From: Algoriphagus sp. Y33
Lineage (GTDB): Bacteria > Bacteroidota > Bacteroidia > Cytophagales > Cyclobacteriaceae
Direction of reading: 5' to 3'
Assembly: GCF_014838715.1 (NCBI RefSeq)
Contig: NZ_CP061947.1
Location: forward strand, 2,170,001 to 2,234,000
DNA: 64,000 bases
The stretch's first letter is position 1, and each line of letters begins with the position of its first letter. Positions 8,332 to 17,280 of the stretch are shown piece after piece. The translations under genes and the position numbers were made by a program. Below the pieces are notes generated by a model that saw only the letters and a program-made list of their open reading frames with translations, had not been told where the DNA came from and made no database searches.

Positions 8332-10818
8332 ATGCTTCAAGATTTCGATCCCCTTTCCTTTGACCTCCCGGTAGCGGAGATAATTCCTCAAGTTAAATCC
8401 CGGCTTTCCAAAGCCAATTCTTTGATTATCCAGGCTCCTCCGGGTGCCGGAAAAAGCACCTTGCTTCCCCTCACGCTGCTGGATCAACCCTGGCTGGCGG
8501 GCAAGAAGATCATTATGCTGGAGCCTAGGAGATTGGCAACCAAGACCATTGCGCAGCGAATGGCGTCTATGACGGATACCAAGTTGGGTGATCTGATCGG
8601 CTATAGAATCCGCTTTGAATCGGCTATTTCTAAGAACACAAGACTGGAAGTGATCACAGAAGGGATTTTGACGCGCATGCTTCACTCAGACAATGCGCTG
8701 GAAGACGTGGGATTGGTGATTTTTGATGAATTTCATGAGCGAAATCTTCATTCTGAAGTTGCGCTGGCTCTATGCCGTGAAGTGCAGCAAGTGCTAAGAC
8801 CTGACCTGCGGATCCTGCTTATGTCTGCCACGATAGATGCCGGAGTGCTTTCTGGTTTGCTTAAATCAACCTTGATCGAAAGCAAAGGCCGGCAGTATCC
8901 AGTGGAAGTGAATTACATGAACGAGGTGGATGAATATGCCATAGGAGAAGATGCAGCGAGGCAGATTATTCCATTGACCAAGGTTCATACCGGTGATTTT
9001 CTGGTTTTCCTTCCCGGACAGGGAGAGATTCGGAAAGCACAGGAAATTATGAGAAAGGCATTACCGGACGATCTGGTTCTGCCTCTCTATGGACAGCTCT
9101 CACCAGGAGATCAGAATAGAGCGATCATGCCGCATCCTTCGGGGAAAAGAAAGATTGTGCTTTCCACTGATATAGCGGAAACATCCCTGACCATCGAAGG
9201 AGTGACCGTGGTGGTGGATTCAGGCTTCGCCAAATCATCCAAGTTCGATCCCAGATCAGGGCTCTCAAGACTAGTGTTGCATAGAATCAGCAAGGACTCT
9301 GCGGATCAGCGTAGTGGTAGAGCGGGAAGATTGACCGCAGGTCATAGCTATAGACTGTGGACTAAAGCCATTCAAAACCAACTCAATGAATACCGTACGC
9401 CGGAACTGATGGAAGCTGATCTCACAGGACTGGTACTGGATATGAAGGCCTGGGGCAAGCAGGATATCCGCTCCATGACTTGGCTTACTCCTCCTCCGGC
9501 AGGAACCTTGGCTTTGGCAGAAAAGACTTTGGAATCCATAGAGGCTATCGTGGATGGAGAACTGACGCCGCATGGAAAAGAGGTACACCAGTTACCTACG
9601 CATCCGCGCATCGCGCATATGCTAATAAATGCAGCAGAAATTGATCAACTGGGTTTGGCAACCGATATAGCAGCCATTTTGGATGAACGTGATCCATTGG
9701 GTCCTGATGCCGGTGTGGATTTGAACTTGAGGATTGAAGCACTGCGGAGATATAGAAAGCACGATGTGAGCATTCCCCGAATCAAGAAAATCGAAAAGAT
9801 AGCCGCATCCTACCGCAGGATGTTTTCCATTCAGGCTGATAAGAGTCCGGTTGATCCCTGGCAGACAGGGCTGCTCCTAGCCTATGCATATCCCGAACGG
9901 ATCGCAGCTGCAAGACCCGGAAATAATGCCCAGTTCCAATTGGCCAACGGAAAAATAGCTCAGATTGGTCACAAAGATGATCTCGCCCACGAATCATGGC
10001 TGGCCGTGGCTCATGTGGATGCCCGGGATGGAATGGGAAAAATATGGATGGCAGCTCCGATAAATCCAAAGGATTTGGCTCCCATGCTGAAGACTAAAGA
10101 GGTATTGAAATGGGATAGAAAAAAAGGTGGGCTTCAGGCCCATTCTGAGATTAGGATTGGATCCATTATCCTTGGTACCAGGCCTTTGGCAAAGTATCAG
10201 CCGGGAGATGTGACGGAAGCGATTTTGGAAGCCATACGTGAGGAAGGTGAATATTTGCTTGATTTCAATGAGGAGGTGGAGCAGTTGATTTTGCGGGTAG
10301 AATCACTAAAAAGATGGAATCCAGATCAGAACTGGCCTGAATGGTCGATCGCCACACTTTGTGAGAAACCTGAAATGTGGATAGCTCCATACTTGGAAGG
10401 AATCCAAAAGAATGATGATTTAAAAAAATTGAACATCAGTCATATTCTTTTGCACTCACTTGATTTTGAGCAACAAAAGGAATTGGAAAGACTTGCTCCT
10501 CAGTACATAGAAGTTCCTTCTGGAAGCAAGATCAAACTTGAGTATAGAAAAGAGGACATTCCGCTGCTTGCCGTAAGATTGCAGGAGTTGTTTGGTTTGC
10601 TGGAAACACTCACTGTGAATAATGGAAGTGTAAATGTACTGATTGAGCTGCTTTCTCCCGGGTACAAACCCGTGCAGCTTACGCAGGATCTGAAAAGCTT
10701 CTGGAAGAATGGTTATTTCGAAGTAAAGAAAGAGCTGAAAAGACGCTATCCCAAGCACGAATGGCCAGAAGATCCTATCGGTGCAGAAGCTGTTAGAGGA
10801 GTTAAGAGGAAGTTTTGA
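8332..10818 (+). CDS. hrpB: ATP-dependent helicase HrpB
   Basis: This is a DEAH-box RNA-helicase-like protein of 828 residues, the normal HrpB length. I chose ATG at 8332 over the in-frame TTG at 8323. Walker A is APPGAGKST (35-43), the DExH box is DEFH (132-135), and motif III is SAT (165-167). Motif VI is the 'QRSGRAGR' segment. The C-terminal third carries the HrpB-specific domain ('RLQELFGL' and 'LTQDLKSFWKNGYFEVKKE'). In other bacteria HrpB is non-essential with a poorly defined role in RNA metabolism. It is transcribed alone and is convergent, with an 18-bp gap, to the HEAT-like gene. Confidence 0.95.
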   Translation: MLQDFDPLSFDLPVAEIIPQVKSRLSKANSLIIQAPPGAGKSTLLPLTLLDQPWLAGKKIIMLEPRRLATKTIAQRMASMTDTKLGDLIGYRIRFESAISKNTRLEVITEGILTRMLHSDNALEDVGLVIFDEFHERNLHSEVALALCREVQQVLRPDLRILLMSATIDAGVLSGLLKSTLIESKGRQYPVEVNYMNEVDEYAIGEDAARQIIPLTKVHTGDFLVFLPGQGEIRKAQEIMRKALPDDLVLPLYGQLSPGDQNRAIMPHPSGKRKIVLSTDIAETSLTIEGVTVVVDSGFAKSSKFDPRSGLSRLVLHRISKDSADQRSGRAGRLTAGHSYRLWTKAIQNQLNEYRTPELMEADLTGLVLDMKAWGKQDIRSMTWLTPPPAGTLALAEKTLESIEAIVDGELTPHGKEVHQLPTHPRIAHMLINAAEIDQLGLATDIAAILDERDPLGPDAGVDLNLRIEALRRYRKHDVSIPRIKKIEKIAASYRRMFSIQADKSPVDPWQTGLLLAYAYPERIAAARPGNNAQFQLANGKIAQIGHKDDLAHESWLAVAHVDARDGMGKIWMAAPINPKDLAPMLKTKEVLKWDRKKGGLQAHSEIRIGSIILGTRPLAKYQPGDVTEAILEAIREEGEYLLDFNEEVEQLILRVESLKRWNPDQNWPEWSIATLCEKPEMWIAPYLEGIQKNDDLKKLNISHILLHSLDFEQQKELERLAPQYIEVPSGSKIKLEYRKEDIPLLAVRLQELFGLLETLTVNNGSVNVLIELLSPGYKPVQLTQDLKSFWKNGYFEVKKELKRRYPKHEWPEDPIGAEAVRGVKRKF

Positions 10819-10836
10819 AGCCTTTGATTTTGTATG

Positions 10837-11364
10837 TTATTCTTCGGCAAATAATTGTCGGATCTCTTTCAGAATTGGCTCTACTTCCAATTTTTTCAAT
10901 TCCAAGCTTCCTTCATCCTCTGGATTGTGCAGGTAGTGGTTCCAGTGCTTCTCAGCTTTGCGAAGCGTACGGGGTGTCATATCAAATTCCACCTCATCTA
11001 AATACATCTTGGCAAGGGTTTGTGCTTTGAAATTACCGAAGAGAAATACCCTGAAAATATCCACAAAACGCAGACTCAAGTCAAACTCCTCCAAAATCTG
11101 AACAAATGCTCCTTGGTGAGCTCTGTTCTTCTTGTCATTGATCGCATCAAAAATGGCATCAAGGGATTCTTCATTGAAGGTAGACTGAGAAAGTGCTCTA
11201 CAGGCCAAGTAGCCGACCTCCCAGTTATCTCCTTTTACCAGCTCAATTACGGTATCTCTTCCAGCTTCATCCAGAATTTTGCCCAGTTTATCCGCAAAAT
11301 AAAAAGCTTCTTTTTCACTTGGGTCAGACATTCGCTTGATCAAGCCTTGGATTTCATCCTCCAT
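10837..11364 (-). CDS. HEAT-repeat-like helical protein of unknown function
   Basis: This 175-residue all-helical acidic protein has no signal peptide. The segments 'VIELVKGDNWEVGYLACRAL' and 'LDAIFDAINDKKNRAHQGAFVQILEEFD' look like HEAT-type helix pairs, ending in a charged helix 'LKKLEVEPILKEIRQLFAEE'. It is probably a protein-protein interaction scaffold. Its start lies 48 bp from the divergent VLRF1-type gene, so the two may share control. A minus-strand -7 box TATATTTG lies at 11385-11392. No specific function can be assigned. Confidence 0.7.
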   Translation of the reverse strand: MEDEIQGLIKRMSDPSEKEAFYFADKLGKILDEAGRDTVIELVKGDNWEVGYLACRALSQSTFNEESLDAIFDAINDKKNRAHQGAFVQILEEFDLSLRFVDIFRVFLFGNFKAQTLAKMYLDEVEFDMTPRTLRKAEKHWNHYLHNPEDEGSLELKKLEVEPILKEIRQLFAEE

Positions 11365-11412
11365 GATTTTTCGGTTTATTTGTGCAAATATAATTGAAAA
11401 GCCTCCCCCGCT

Positions 11413-12123
11413 ATGATTTCCGGCAACGCAAAGTTAATTACTCCAGAAAAGTACCAGTTGATATTGGATATATCTGACAAGATGCAGCTGCAGGGAGCAT
11501 TTGATAAAGCCAAGCATCAGTGGGTAATTTCTGATTCAGATTCCTGGCTTGCCAAGGTTTCTCTTCCCTGGAATACTACACCAAGTGCCTTAGGGTTACT
11601 TTCTGTAAAAGATGATTTCCATTTGGGATTGGTAATGATCCGGGCAGGAATCGCTGTAGCGGGCTATTTTCATAATGGAGTTATGCTGGATCATAAAGTT
11701 TTCCGGGCTTATATGGTAAGGCAAAAACAGGGAAAAAGTCAGATCAAATACCTTAAAACCAAAGGAAAATCCAGAGCCGGTTCCAGATTGAGGCTTGGAG
11801 AATCCGAACAGTTTTTTGTGGAGATCAATGAGCGTCTTCAGCAGTATGATGAGAATTTTCCTGTTACCACCTGGGGAATCAGCTGTGGCAAAACGCTCTG
11901 GCCCTATTTCTTCGGAAGCGACACTCCTCCCCCATTTTCCAAAAATGCCGATAACCTGATCAGTATTCCTTTTCATGTGCAGCAGCCTGATTTCCAAACC
12001 CTACAATCAATCCATAGGAAGTTGAACGGGATTCATTTGACGATTTCTGAAAGTGGACTGGCGGTCTTTGGCTCTATGAAGGCTGATGCTTCGGAGCGTG
12101 TTGATGAGGAGGAAGATTGGTGA
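11413..12123 (+). CDS. VLRF1-type (Vms1/ANKZF1-like) peptidyl-tRNA hydrolase / release factor
   Basis: The protein has 236 residues and no signal peptide. Residues 94-148 carry the signature of the VLRF1 release-factor domain. It starts with 'HKVFRAYMVRQKQGKSQ', with glutamines at 106 and 110 in a Gly-rich loop. This is followed by a basic segment 'KGKSRAGSRLRLGES', like the 'KGG..RSAGSSLRR' stretch of eukaryotic Vms1/ANKZF1. Those proteins cleave peptidyl-tRNA on stalled 60S subunits, and bacterial and Bacteroidota-specific versions (bVLRF1) have been described computationally. I therefore infer a ribosome-rescue or nascent-chain-release role in the cytoplasm. The C-terminal region (150-236) is unassigned. 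The gene is divergent from a HEAT-like gene. Confidence 0.75.
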   Translation: MISGNAKLITPEKYQLILDISDKMQLQGAFDKAKHQWVISDSDSWLAKVSLPWNTTPSALGLLSVKDDFHLGLVMIRAGIAVAGYFHNGVMLDHKVFRAYMVRQKQGKSQIKYLKTKGKSRAGSRLRLGESEQFFVEINERLQQYDENFPVTTWGISCGKTLWPYFFGSDTPPPFSKNADNLISIPFHVQQPDFQTLQSIHRKLNGIHLTISESGLAVFGSMKADASERVDEEEDW

Positions 12124-12152
12124 GATTGATAAAATTCAATGATCAAGGCTGA

Positions 12153-12192
12153 GTATCTCCCGCAAGGGCGCAAAGGCGCAACTAATGCTATC
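12153..12192 (+). repeat. Direct repeat, copy 1 (copy 2 at 12373-12412)
   Basis: Both copies begin GTATCTCCCGCAAGGG and end in ATGCTATC; 36 of 40 bases are identical, spaced 220 bp start to start. Each is followed by a CCGGTT word and then a hairpin-like GCAG...CTGC segment, so the repeat unit may be longer and partly decayed. Confidence 0.65.
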
Positions 12193-12204
12193 TTCTATCC
12201 GGTT

Positions 12205-12248
12205 CAAGTCTCCTGACTTGGACCTATTTTAATGCAGTCTCTGACTGC
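12205..12248. repeat. Tandem REP-like hairpins
   Basis: The first hairpin has arms CAAGTC/GACTTG with loop TCCT (12205-12220). The second has arms GCAGTC/GACTGC with loop TCT (12234-12248). The block 12201-12223 matches 37230-37252 at 20 of 23 bases, and a GCAGTC-AGGA-GACTGC hairpin again follows there (37311-37326). This is therefore a dispersed intergenic element. Confidence 0.6.
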
Positions 12249-12372
12249 GGTTAAACCACAAAGCCAAGACTGTACGCAATTACATCTGGAAACAAGCACA
12301 ATTAATGCATAAAGTGGAGACCACTATGTTTTCTATGTGACTATGCGGCAAACATAATTTTAATCTGCAATT

Positions 12373-12412
12373 GTATCTCCCGCAAGGGTACAGAGGCGCA
12401 ACTTATGCTATC
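12373..12412 (+). repeat. Direct repeat, copy 2
   Basis: This is the partner of 12153-12192, with four substitutions. It is followed directly by CGGTTGAATGCAG, matching the sequence that follows copy 1 after a short insertion. Confidence 0.65.
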
Positions 12413-12461
12413 CGGTTGAATGCAGCCTACCTGCTACGGTTAAAACTGATAGCTTTTCTAC

Positions 12462-12492
12462 TTGTGAGGATTTGCTTTCTAGTTTACCTTTG
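12462..12492 (+). promoter_or_regulatory. Bacteroidota-type promoter for the GH29 gene
   Basis: TTG at 12462-12464, a 20-nt spacer, then a perfect -7 box TACCTTTG at 12485-12492. This matches the Bacteroidota sigma-ABfr consensus (TTTG, about 19-21 nt, TAnnTTTG). It predicts a 5' leader of roughly 45 nt before the start at 12543. Confidence 0.5.
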
Positions 12493-12542
12493 GCTCTAGA
12501 AGTTATCACTCACCTATTTTACTAGATATTCATTTTCTTACG

Positions 12543-13982
12543 ATGTCCAAGAAATTTAATTGGCTGGCATTACTTGCATTATTGATTGTAATTCAAGCCA
12601 ACGCACAAAACACCCTACATCCTACTTCCTCCCAATACGAATACCCTACGGATCCAAAAGTCATAGAAAAACTTGAAAAATGGAGAGACCAGAAATTTGG
12701 TATACTGATTCATTGGGGCATCTATGCAGTCCCCGGAATTATCGAGTCTTGGAGCATTGTAAACGAGGACTGGATTACTAGAAATGATACCACCCAAAGC
12801 TACGAAGAATATAAGAAGTGGTATTGGGGACTGAAGGAGCAGTTTAATCCCACAGGTTTTGATCCGGCTCAATGGGCCGATGCCGCATCCAAAGCGGGAA
12901 TGAAATACGTGGTCTTTACTACCAAACACCACGATGGATTCAATATGTTTGACACCCAATTCACTGATTATAAGATTTCTGACGGTCCTTTCAAAAGCAA
13001 TCCAAAATCCGATGTTGCGAAGCATGTATTTGATGCATTCCGGGACAAAGATATGATGATCGGAGCCTATTACTCCAAGCCGGATTGGCATTCCCAATAC
13101 TATTGGTGGGACTACCGTGCTACTCCTGACCGCAATGTGAATTATGATATCCGTAAGTATCCTTGGAGATGGAATCAATACGTACAATTCACCCACAATC
13201 AACTCAATGAGATCACGACTAATTACGGAGCTGTAGATATCCTTTGGCTAGACGGCGGTTGGGTAAGACCCCTCTCCACAGTAAATGAGGAAGTGATAAG
13301 CTGGGGAGCTCCTATCCCTGATTTTGATCAGGAAATCAATATGCCCAAAGTGGCTGAGATGGTAAGAAAAAACCAGGAAGGGATTCTGATTGTAGACCGC
13401 ACGGTGCATGGGCCTTTCGAAAATTATCGAACTCCGGAGCAAGGAATTCCTGCTACCATGTCTCCAGATCCTTGGGAAAGCTGCATCACGCTGGGTGGAG
13501 CATGGGGCTATGTGCCCAATGACGAATTCAAACCTTCCCGTAAAGTCATTCACCAACTGATTGAAATCGTGGCAAAAGGTGGAAACCTTTTACTTGGTGT
13601 AGGTCCCACTGCCGATGGACTTTTCCTTCCTGAACAGGTTTCCAGATTGGAGGAAATCGGTCAATGGCTGGAAATTAACGGCAAGGGGATTTACGGTACC
13701 CGGGCATTAGAAACTTTCCAAGACGGCAAACTATATTTTACCCAAGGGAAAACAGGAGAAATGTACGCGTTATTACCATTAGAAGATGGTGATAAACTAG
13801 AGGACAGCATCACTTGGACTCTGAATCCTCCTAAGAAAGGCAGTAAAATCATCATTCTCGGCGAAAACAAATCGCTTCAGTGGAAAACAGTGGAAGGAAA
13901 AACGGTAGTAACTCTTCCAAAGAATACCCGGGAGAAGCATTCCACTTCTCCTGCGGTAGTGTTGAGCTATTTGGTTGAATAA
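12543..13982 (+). CDS. Alpha-L-fucosidase (glycoside hydrolase family 29), exported
   Basis: The protein has 479 residues with a signal peptide (MSKKFNWLALLALLIVIQANA, cleaved near residue 21). The GH29 TIM barrel follows: 'FGILIHWGIYAVPG' (52-65), 'FTTKHHDGFNMFDT' (around 125-138) and 'LWLDGGW', where Asp237 is the expected nucleophile. 'DRTVHGPFENYRTPEQ' and 'WGYVPNDEF' belong to the later barrel. A beta-sandwich of about 100 residues closes the protein. It would release L-fucose from glycans by a retaining mechanism in the periplasm or at the surface. It is a single gene behind its own promoter. The sugar-oxidation set near 27-30 kb could use its product. Confidence 0.93.
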   Translation: MSKKFNWLALLALLIVIQANAQNTLHPTSSQYEYPTDPKVIEKLEKWRDQKFGILIHWGIYAVPGIIESWSIVNEDWITRNDTTQSYEEYKKWYWGLKEQFNPTGFDPAQWADAASKAGMKYVVFTTKHHDGFNMFDTQFTDYKISDGPFKSNPKSDVAKHVFDAFRDKDMMIGAYYSKPDWHSQYYWWDYRATPDRNVNYDIRKYPWRWNQYVQFTHNQLNEITTNYGAVDILWLDGGWVRPLSTVNEEVISWGAPIPDFDQEINMPKVAEMVRKNQEGILIVDRTVHGPFENYRTPEQGIPATMSPDPWESCITLGGAWGYVPNDEFKPSRKVIHQLIEIVAKGGNLLLGVGPTADGLFLPEQVSRLEEIGQWLEINGKGIYGTRALETFQDGKLYFTQGKTGEMYALLPLEDGDKLEDSITWTLNPPKKGSKIIILGENKSLQWKTVEGKTVVTLPKNTREKHSTSPAVVLSYLVE

Positions 13983-14185
13983 AATGTTCTCGGCCATTAT
14001 CTTGAATATTCTGAATAAGCTCTCCTCATTAGTTCGCAAGCACTGGATAATATTTTATTTGGAGCTTGCGTTCTTCTTACCACAAAAAAGAATAATTTCA
14101 GGCAAAAGACAGATCTTTGTATTTCTTTACCGTAAATAGCTTTTAATACATCCTTAATTACATTTACCAGCGCTTCAACCCGACT

Positions 14186-16135
14186 TTGAGGATCCTAATT
14201 TTCATCTCTATTTTTTCATTGATTTCAGCTGTCGCTGCACTGGCAGGTACTCCTGAAGAGGAGCTGAACAGCCACTTGACGGAGTATGCCCAGTTTGCTT
14301 CTACAAATCCCGAAAAAGCCTGGTTTCATGCCAAAAAAATGCTTGAATTGAGCAAGGAATACGAATTGCCTGTCTTCACTGCAAAAGCACACTATGCCAT
14401 AGGTAACCTCTATTTCAAACAAGGGAATTATGACTCCACTGTGGTTAATCTTAAAACAGCCATTCAATTGCTGGATAATGCCAATGTTGAAAATGGCAAA
14501 CCCGTTGCTTTTAGTTTGATGGGCTTGGCTTATAAGTATAAGGGTGATCTGACCAACTCTATGCATTTCCTTCAGAAAAGCTTGGAATGGGCACAAAAAC
14601 TTAAAGAAGAGAATCAGGAAGCCAATGCCTATCAAAATATTGCATTGATATATTTCCAGCAAAAAAAATACCTGGATGCTGCCAACAACTTGGATCTAGC
14701 AGTCCAAATTTACCATAAATTGGATGATTATTCCGGTATTATGTCGACCAGATTCAATTTTGCCAATATTCTCAAAGAACAGGGTGAGTTTGAGAAGGCA
14801 AGAAATTTTTATGGGGAAGCTTTAACTTATTATACGCAAACTGAAAACCTGACAAAGCAAGCCCATATCGAAATGAATCTGGGACAAATGCTGGTGGAAG
14901 AAGGAAAGTACAATGAGGCATTTAACCTATTGCTGGAGACTAGGGAGAAATTAACCAGACTGAATTACACTGCTGATCTGGCCATCGTACTCAACGATTT
15001 GGGGCTATGTGCAAGGGCTATGGGAAGAAATGAAATCGCTTTGGAGTATTTTCGGCAAGCACTCTCCAAAACCAGTGATGACCTTTACTTCAAAGCTGAT
15101 CTTCTTCAAAATATTTCCAACCTGTATTTGAAAATGAAGGACTATGAATCGGCCTTGGCTTACTATAGACAGAGCGTGGAAAGTAAAGAAGCCTATACTT
15201 CATTGGAAAAAGAAAAGCACCTTGCGGAAATCCAGGCACAGTATGAAGATCAATTGAAAGAAAGCAAGATTTTGCTGTTAGAGCAGGAGAAATCCCTTCA
15301 AGAAGCCGAAATTCAGAAATCGGCACTTTCATTGAAAAGGCAGAGAGTCATTAGAAATTTTATGATTTCGGGCTTTATCCTTATAATAATCGGACTTTTG
15401 GTACTCAGATATTTTTACAGACAAAAGATAGTTGCCCAGCAAAGGTTAGCAGAGCAACAAGAAGAGAATGCACGTAGAAAGACTTCTGAAATAATCAAAG
15501 ACTTCAGACTGAAAGCTATAGAGCGTTATCAGGAAGGGCAGCAAGAAGAAAGAAAAAGGATCGCACGGGAGATTCACGATGGCATTGGCAGTGACTTGGC
15601 AGGTATTAAAATGGCAGTGGAACATCACCTCGGACGGACACCGGAAGATACACGAACGCAGAGAATTTTGCTTGGTTTGCAAGATGCCTGCAAGGCAGTG
15701 AGGTCTATTTCCCATCAATTGCACCCTCCGCCATTTGCCCAAACAGACTTCTGTGCGTATTTATCGGATTTTGTGGATGGGATAACTGAAAATGTAGAAA
15801 TTGAAGTCGATAAAATTTTCTATCCCACGGAAGAAATAGACAAACTTCCCGATGAATTGCTCGCTGAGGTGTATAGAATAGTGCAGGAATTACTCAATAA
15901 CAGCATCAAGCACGCTCAAGCTTCAGTGTTAGAACTCCAGCTTAGTCTACATGAAGCTTATCTGAATATAATGGTAAGTGATAATGGGATAGGAATGCCT
16001 CAAAAAGCCGCACTAAAAGGCATAGGAATGAGAAATATAAGTGAAAGAGTAGAGATGCTGAAAGGTAAACTTGAAATAGACAGTTCGCCGGGAAATGGCG
16101 CATCAATTAGTATAGACCTACCGGTGACTAGTTAA
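14186..16135 (+). CDS. TPR-repeat sensor histidine kinase (HisKA_3 / NarL-partner type)
   Basis: The protein has 649 residues. The start appears to be TTG at 14186: the frame upstream is closed at 14144 without an ATG, and TTG yields a good signal peptide ('ILIFISIFSLISAVAALAG'). Residues 25-335 are TPR repeats, predicted periplasmic. A coiled coil (340-390) and one membrane helix (390-409) follow, then a second coiled coil and the HisKA_3 dimerisation helix with phospho-acceptor His464 in 'AREIHDGIGSDL'. The ATPase domain has its N box at 'QELLNNSIKHA' (Asn571/572), 'DNGIGMP' and 'GIGMRNISERV'. It is followed after 18 bp by its cognate response regulator. The signal is unknown. Confidence 0.92.
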   Translation: MRILIFISIFSLISAVAALAGTPEEELNSHLTEYAQFASTNPEKAWFHAKKMLELSKEYELPVFTAKAHYAIGNLYFKQGNYDSTVVNLKTAIQLLDNANVENGKPVAFSLMGLAYKYKGDLTNSMHFLQKSLEWAQKLKEENQEANAYQNIALIYFQQKKYLDAANNLDLAVQIYHKLDDYSGIMSTRFNFANILKEQGEFEKARNFYGEALTYYTQTENLTKQAHIEMNLGQMLVEEGKYNEAFNLLLETREKLTRLNYTADLAIVLNDLGLCARAMGRNEIALEYFRQALSKTSDDLYFKADLLQNISNLYLKMKDYESALAYYRQSVESKEAYTSLEKEKHLAEIQAQYEDQLKESKILLLEQEKSLQEAEIQKSALSLKRQRVIRNFMISGFILIIIGLLVLRYFYRQKIVAQQRLAEQQEENARRKTSEIIKDFRLKAIERYQEGQQEERKRIAREIHDGIGSDLAGIKMAVEHHLGRTPEDTRTQRILLGLQDACKAVRSISHQLHPPPFAQTDFCAYLSDFVDGITENVEIEVDKIFYPTEEIDKLPDELLAEVYRIVQELLNNSIKHAQASVLELQLSLHEAYLNIMVSDNGIGMPQKAALKGIGMRNISERVEMLKGKLEIDSSPGNGASISIDLPVTS

Positions 16136-16153
16136 CTATCTATCCCTGAGAAA

Positions 16154-16795
16154 ATGAAAGAATCTTATAATATCATTATTGCCGACGATCATGTGATGTT
16201 CTTGGATGGACTGCACAATATCCTCACCGAAATCCCACAAATCAACACTATCCACCTAGCTACTGACGGCTTGCAAGTGCTGCGGATATTGTCTCATTTT
16301 CACAACATAGATCTGGTAATCAGCGATATCAATATGCCCAAAATGAATGGACTGGAACTCCTGTCAAAAGTAAAGGAATCCCATCCGGAAATTAAATTCT
16401 TCTTGCTCAGCATGCTTGATGACATCAGAACAATCAACAATGCCATAAGAAAGCAGGCAGATGGTTACCTACTGAAATTTGCCGATAAGGAAGAGCTAAA
16501 AGCAGGGATCGCTGAAGTCTTGTTGGGGCAGCAATACTTCTCTCCTGCTGTAAAAACAAAGTACATGGAGGGCGTATTCAACAACAAAGCCAACCAAGAA
16601 GTAAAGTTGTCCAAGAGGGAAAAAGAAATTCTGAAACTGCTGGCTGATGAATTGACTTCCAATGAAGTGGCAGAGAAGCTATTTATTTCTATCAATACCG
16701 TGGAAACCCACAGGAAAAACATTCTGCTCAAAACAGGCTCAAAGACAACAATCGGAGCCGTTAAATTTGCCATAGAGAATGGCTATTTTGATTGA
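16154..16795 (+). CDS. NarL/LuxR-family response regulator
   Basis: The protein has 213 residues. The receiver domain starts 'NIIIADDHVMFLDGL' with the acidic pair Asp11/Asp12, and the phospho-acceptor is Asp58 in 'VISDINMPKMNG'. The C-terminal LuxR-type HTH (about 148-213) reads 'LSKREKEILKLLADELTSNE' then 'LFISINTVETHRKNIL'. It lies 18 bp behind the TPR histidine kinase and is almost certainly its partner. Targets are not visible in the window. Confidence 0.94.
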   Translation: MKESYNIIIADDHVMFLDGLHNILTEIPQINTIHLATDGLQVLRILSHFHNIDLVISDINMPKMNGLELLSKVKESHPEIKFFLLSMLDDIRTINNAIRKQADGYLLKFADKEELKAGIAEVLLGQQYFSPAVKTKYMEGVFNNKANQEVKLSKREKEILKLLADELTSNEVAEKLFISINTVETHRKNILLKTGSKTTIGAVKFAIENGYFD

Positions 16796-17280
16796 GGTCC
16801 TAGTTTGTGACACCTTCTATCCTCAGGGAAGCCGCTCTTAGCCTTAAAACCCTTCGGGGGTTTTAAATAAGTCTGATGGATATATTCAAATTGGGGCTAT
16901 CCCTTCAACCCGGGTTATGCATTAGGTTTCGTTATGAAGACATTAGTTGCAAGAAAATCAGGCTGTTTGGAGATTCAGTCCGCCGCGGCGGATATGGTGA
17001 AATCGAAAATAGCAATGTAATGGCTGATTTTGAAGCAATTAATGGCTGTAACAACTTGTGCGCCGTGGCGTAGAATTGCTAATGCGTATTTCGGGTTCAG
17101 GGGATCAACCCTCGATGGGTTTCTCACTTCAGTATTGATAAAGGCGATTTCCCTACTTCTATCCTGAACTCCACCAAATCGCCTCACGGAATACCATGAG
17201 ATTTGGAATTCACGGGACTCGGTTAGGACAGGAATTATAGTTTAAGATAATTTTGATCGTATAATCTTAATCAATAATCT
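16796..17280. other. Non-coding block with palindromes between the two-component genes and a small unknown gene
   Basis: No ORF here has coding character. It contains a hairpin at 16844-16866, a perfect 14-bp GC-rich palindrome TCCGCCGCGGCGGA at 16979-16992, a related GCGCCGTGGCG word near 17060, and a -7 box TAATTTTG at 17248-17255 for the next gene. The middle of the block is markedly more GC-rich in patches than nearby intergenic DNA. Confidence 0.5.
16844..16866. terminator. Hairpin after the response regulator, probable terminator
   Basis: Arms TTAAAACCC and GGGTTTTAA (9 bp, perfect) flank loop TTCGG. It sits 49 bp after the response-regulator stop at 16795. The A/T-rich base of the stem could act as the A/U tract in either direction. 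Confidence 0.5.

Larger units (their letters stand above)
12124..12542. other. Gene-free region rich in short repeats and hairpins
   Basis: No ORF here is supported. It holds a 40-nt direct repeat (12153-12192 and 12373-12412, 36/40 identical), two hairpins (12205-12220 and 12234-12248) and, at its right end, the promoter of the fucosidase gene. The CGCAAAGG words resemble the arms that flank the GxxExxY gene at 38.4 kb. Confidence 0.6.

Noticed and set aside
11413..12123. Assignment as a classical class I release factor (RF1/RF2) or Pth
   Set aside because: There is no GGQ motif and no Pth-type His/Asp/Asn arrangement; the KQGKSQ loop fits VLRF1 instead.
14225..14662. 145-codon antisense frame inside the histidine kinase gene
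   Set aside because: It lies fully within a well-supported TPR coding region on the other strand and has no recognisable domain.
16876..17073. 65-codon open frame in the non-coding block after the response regulator
   Set aside because: It spans the GC-rich palindrome, has no family resemblance or promoter, and its composition is not protein-like.
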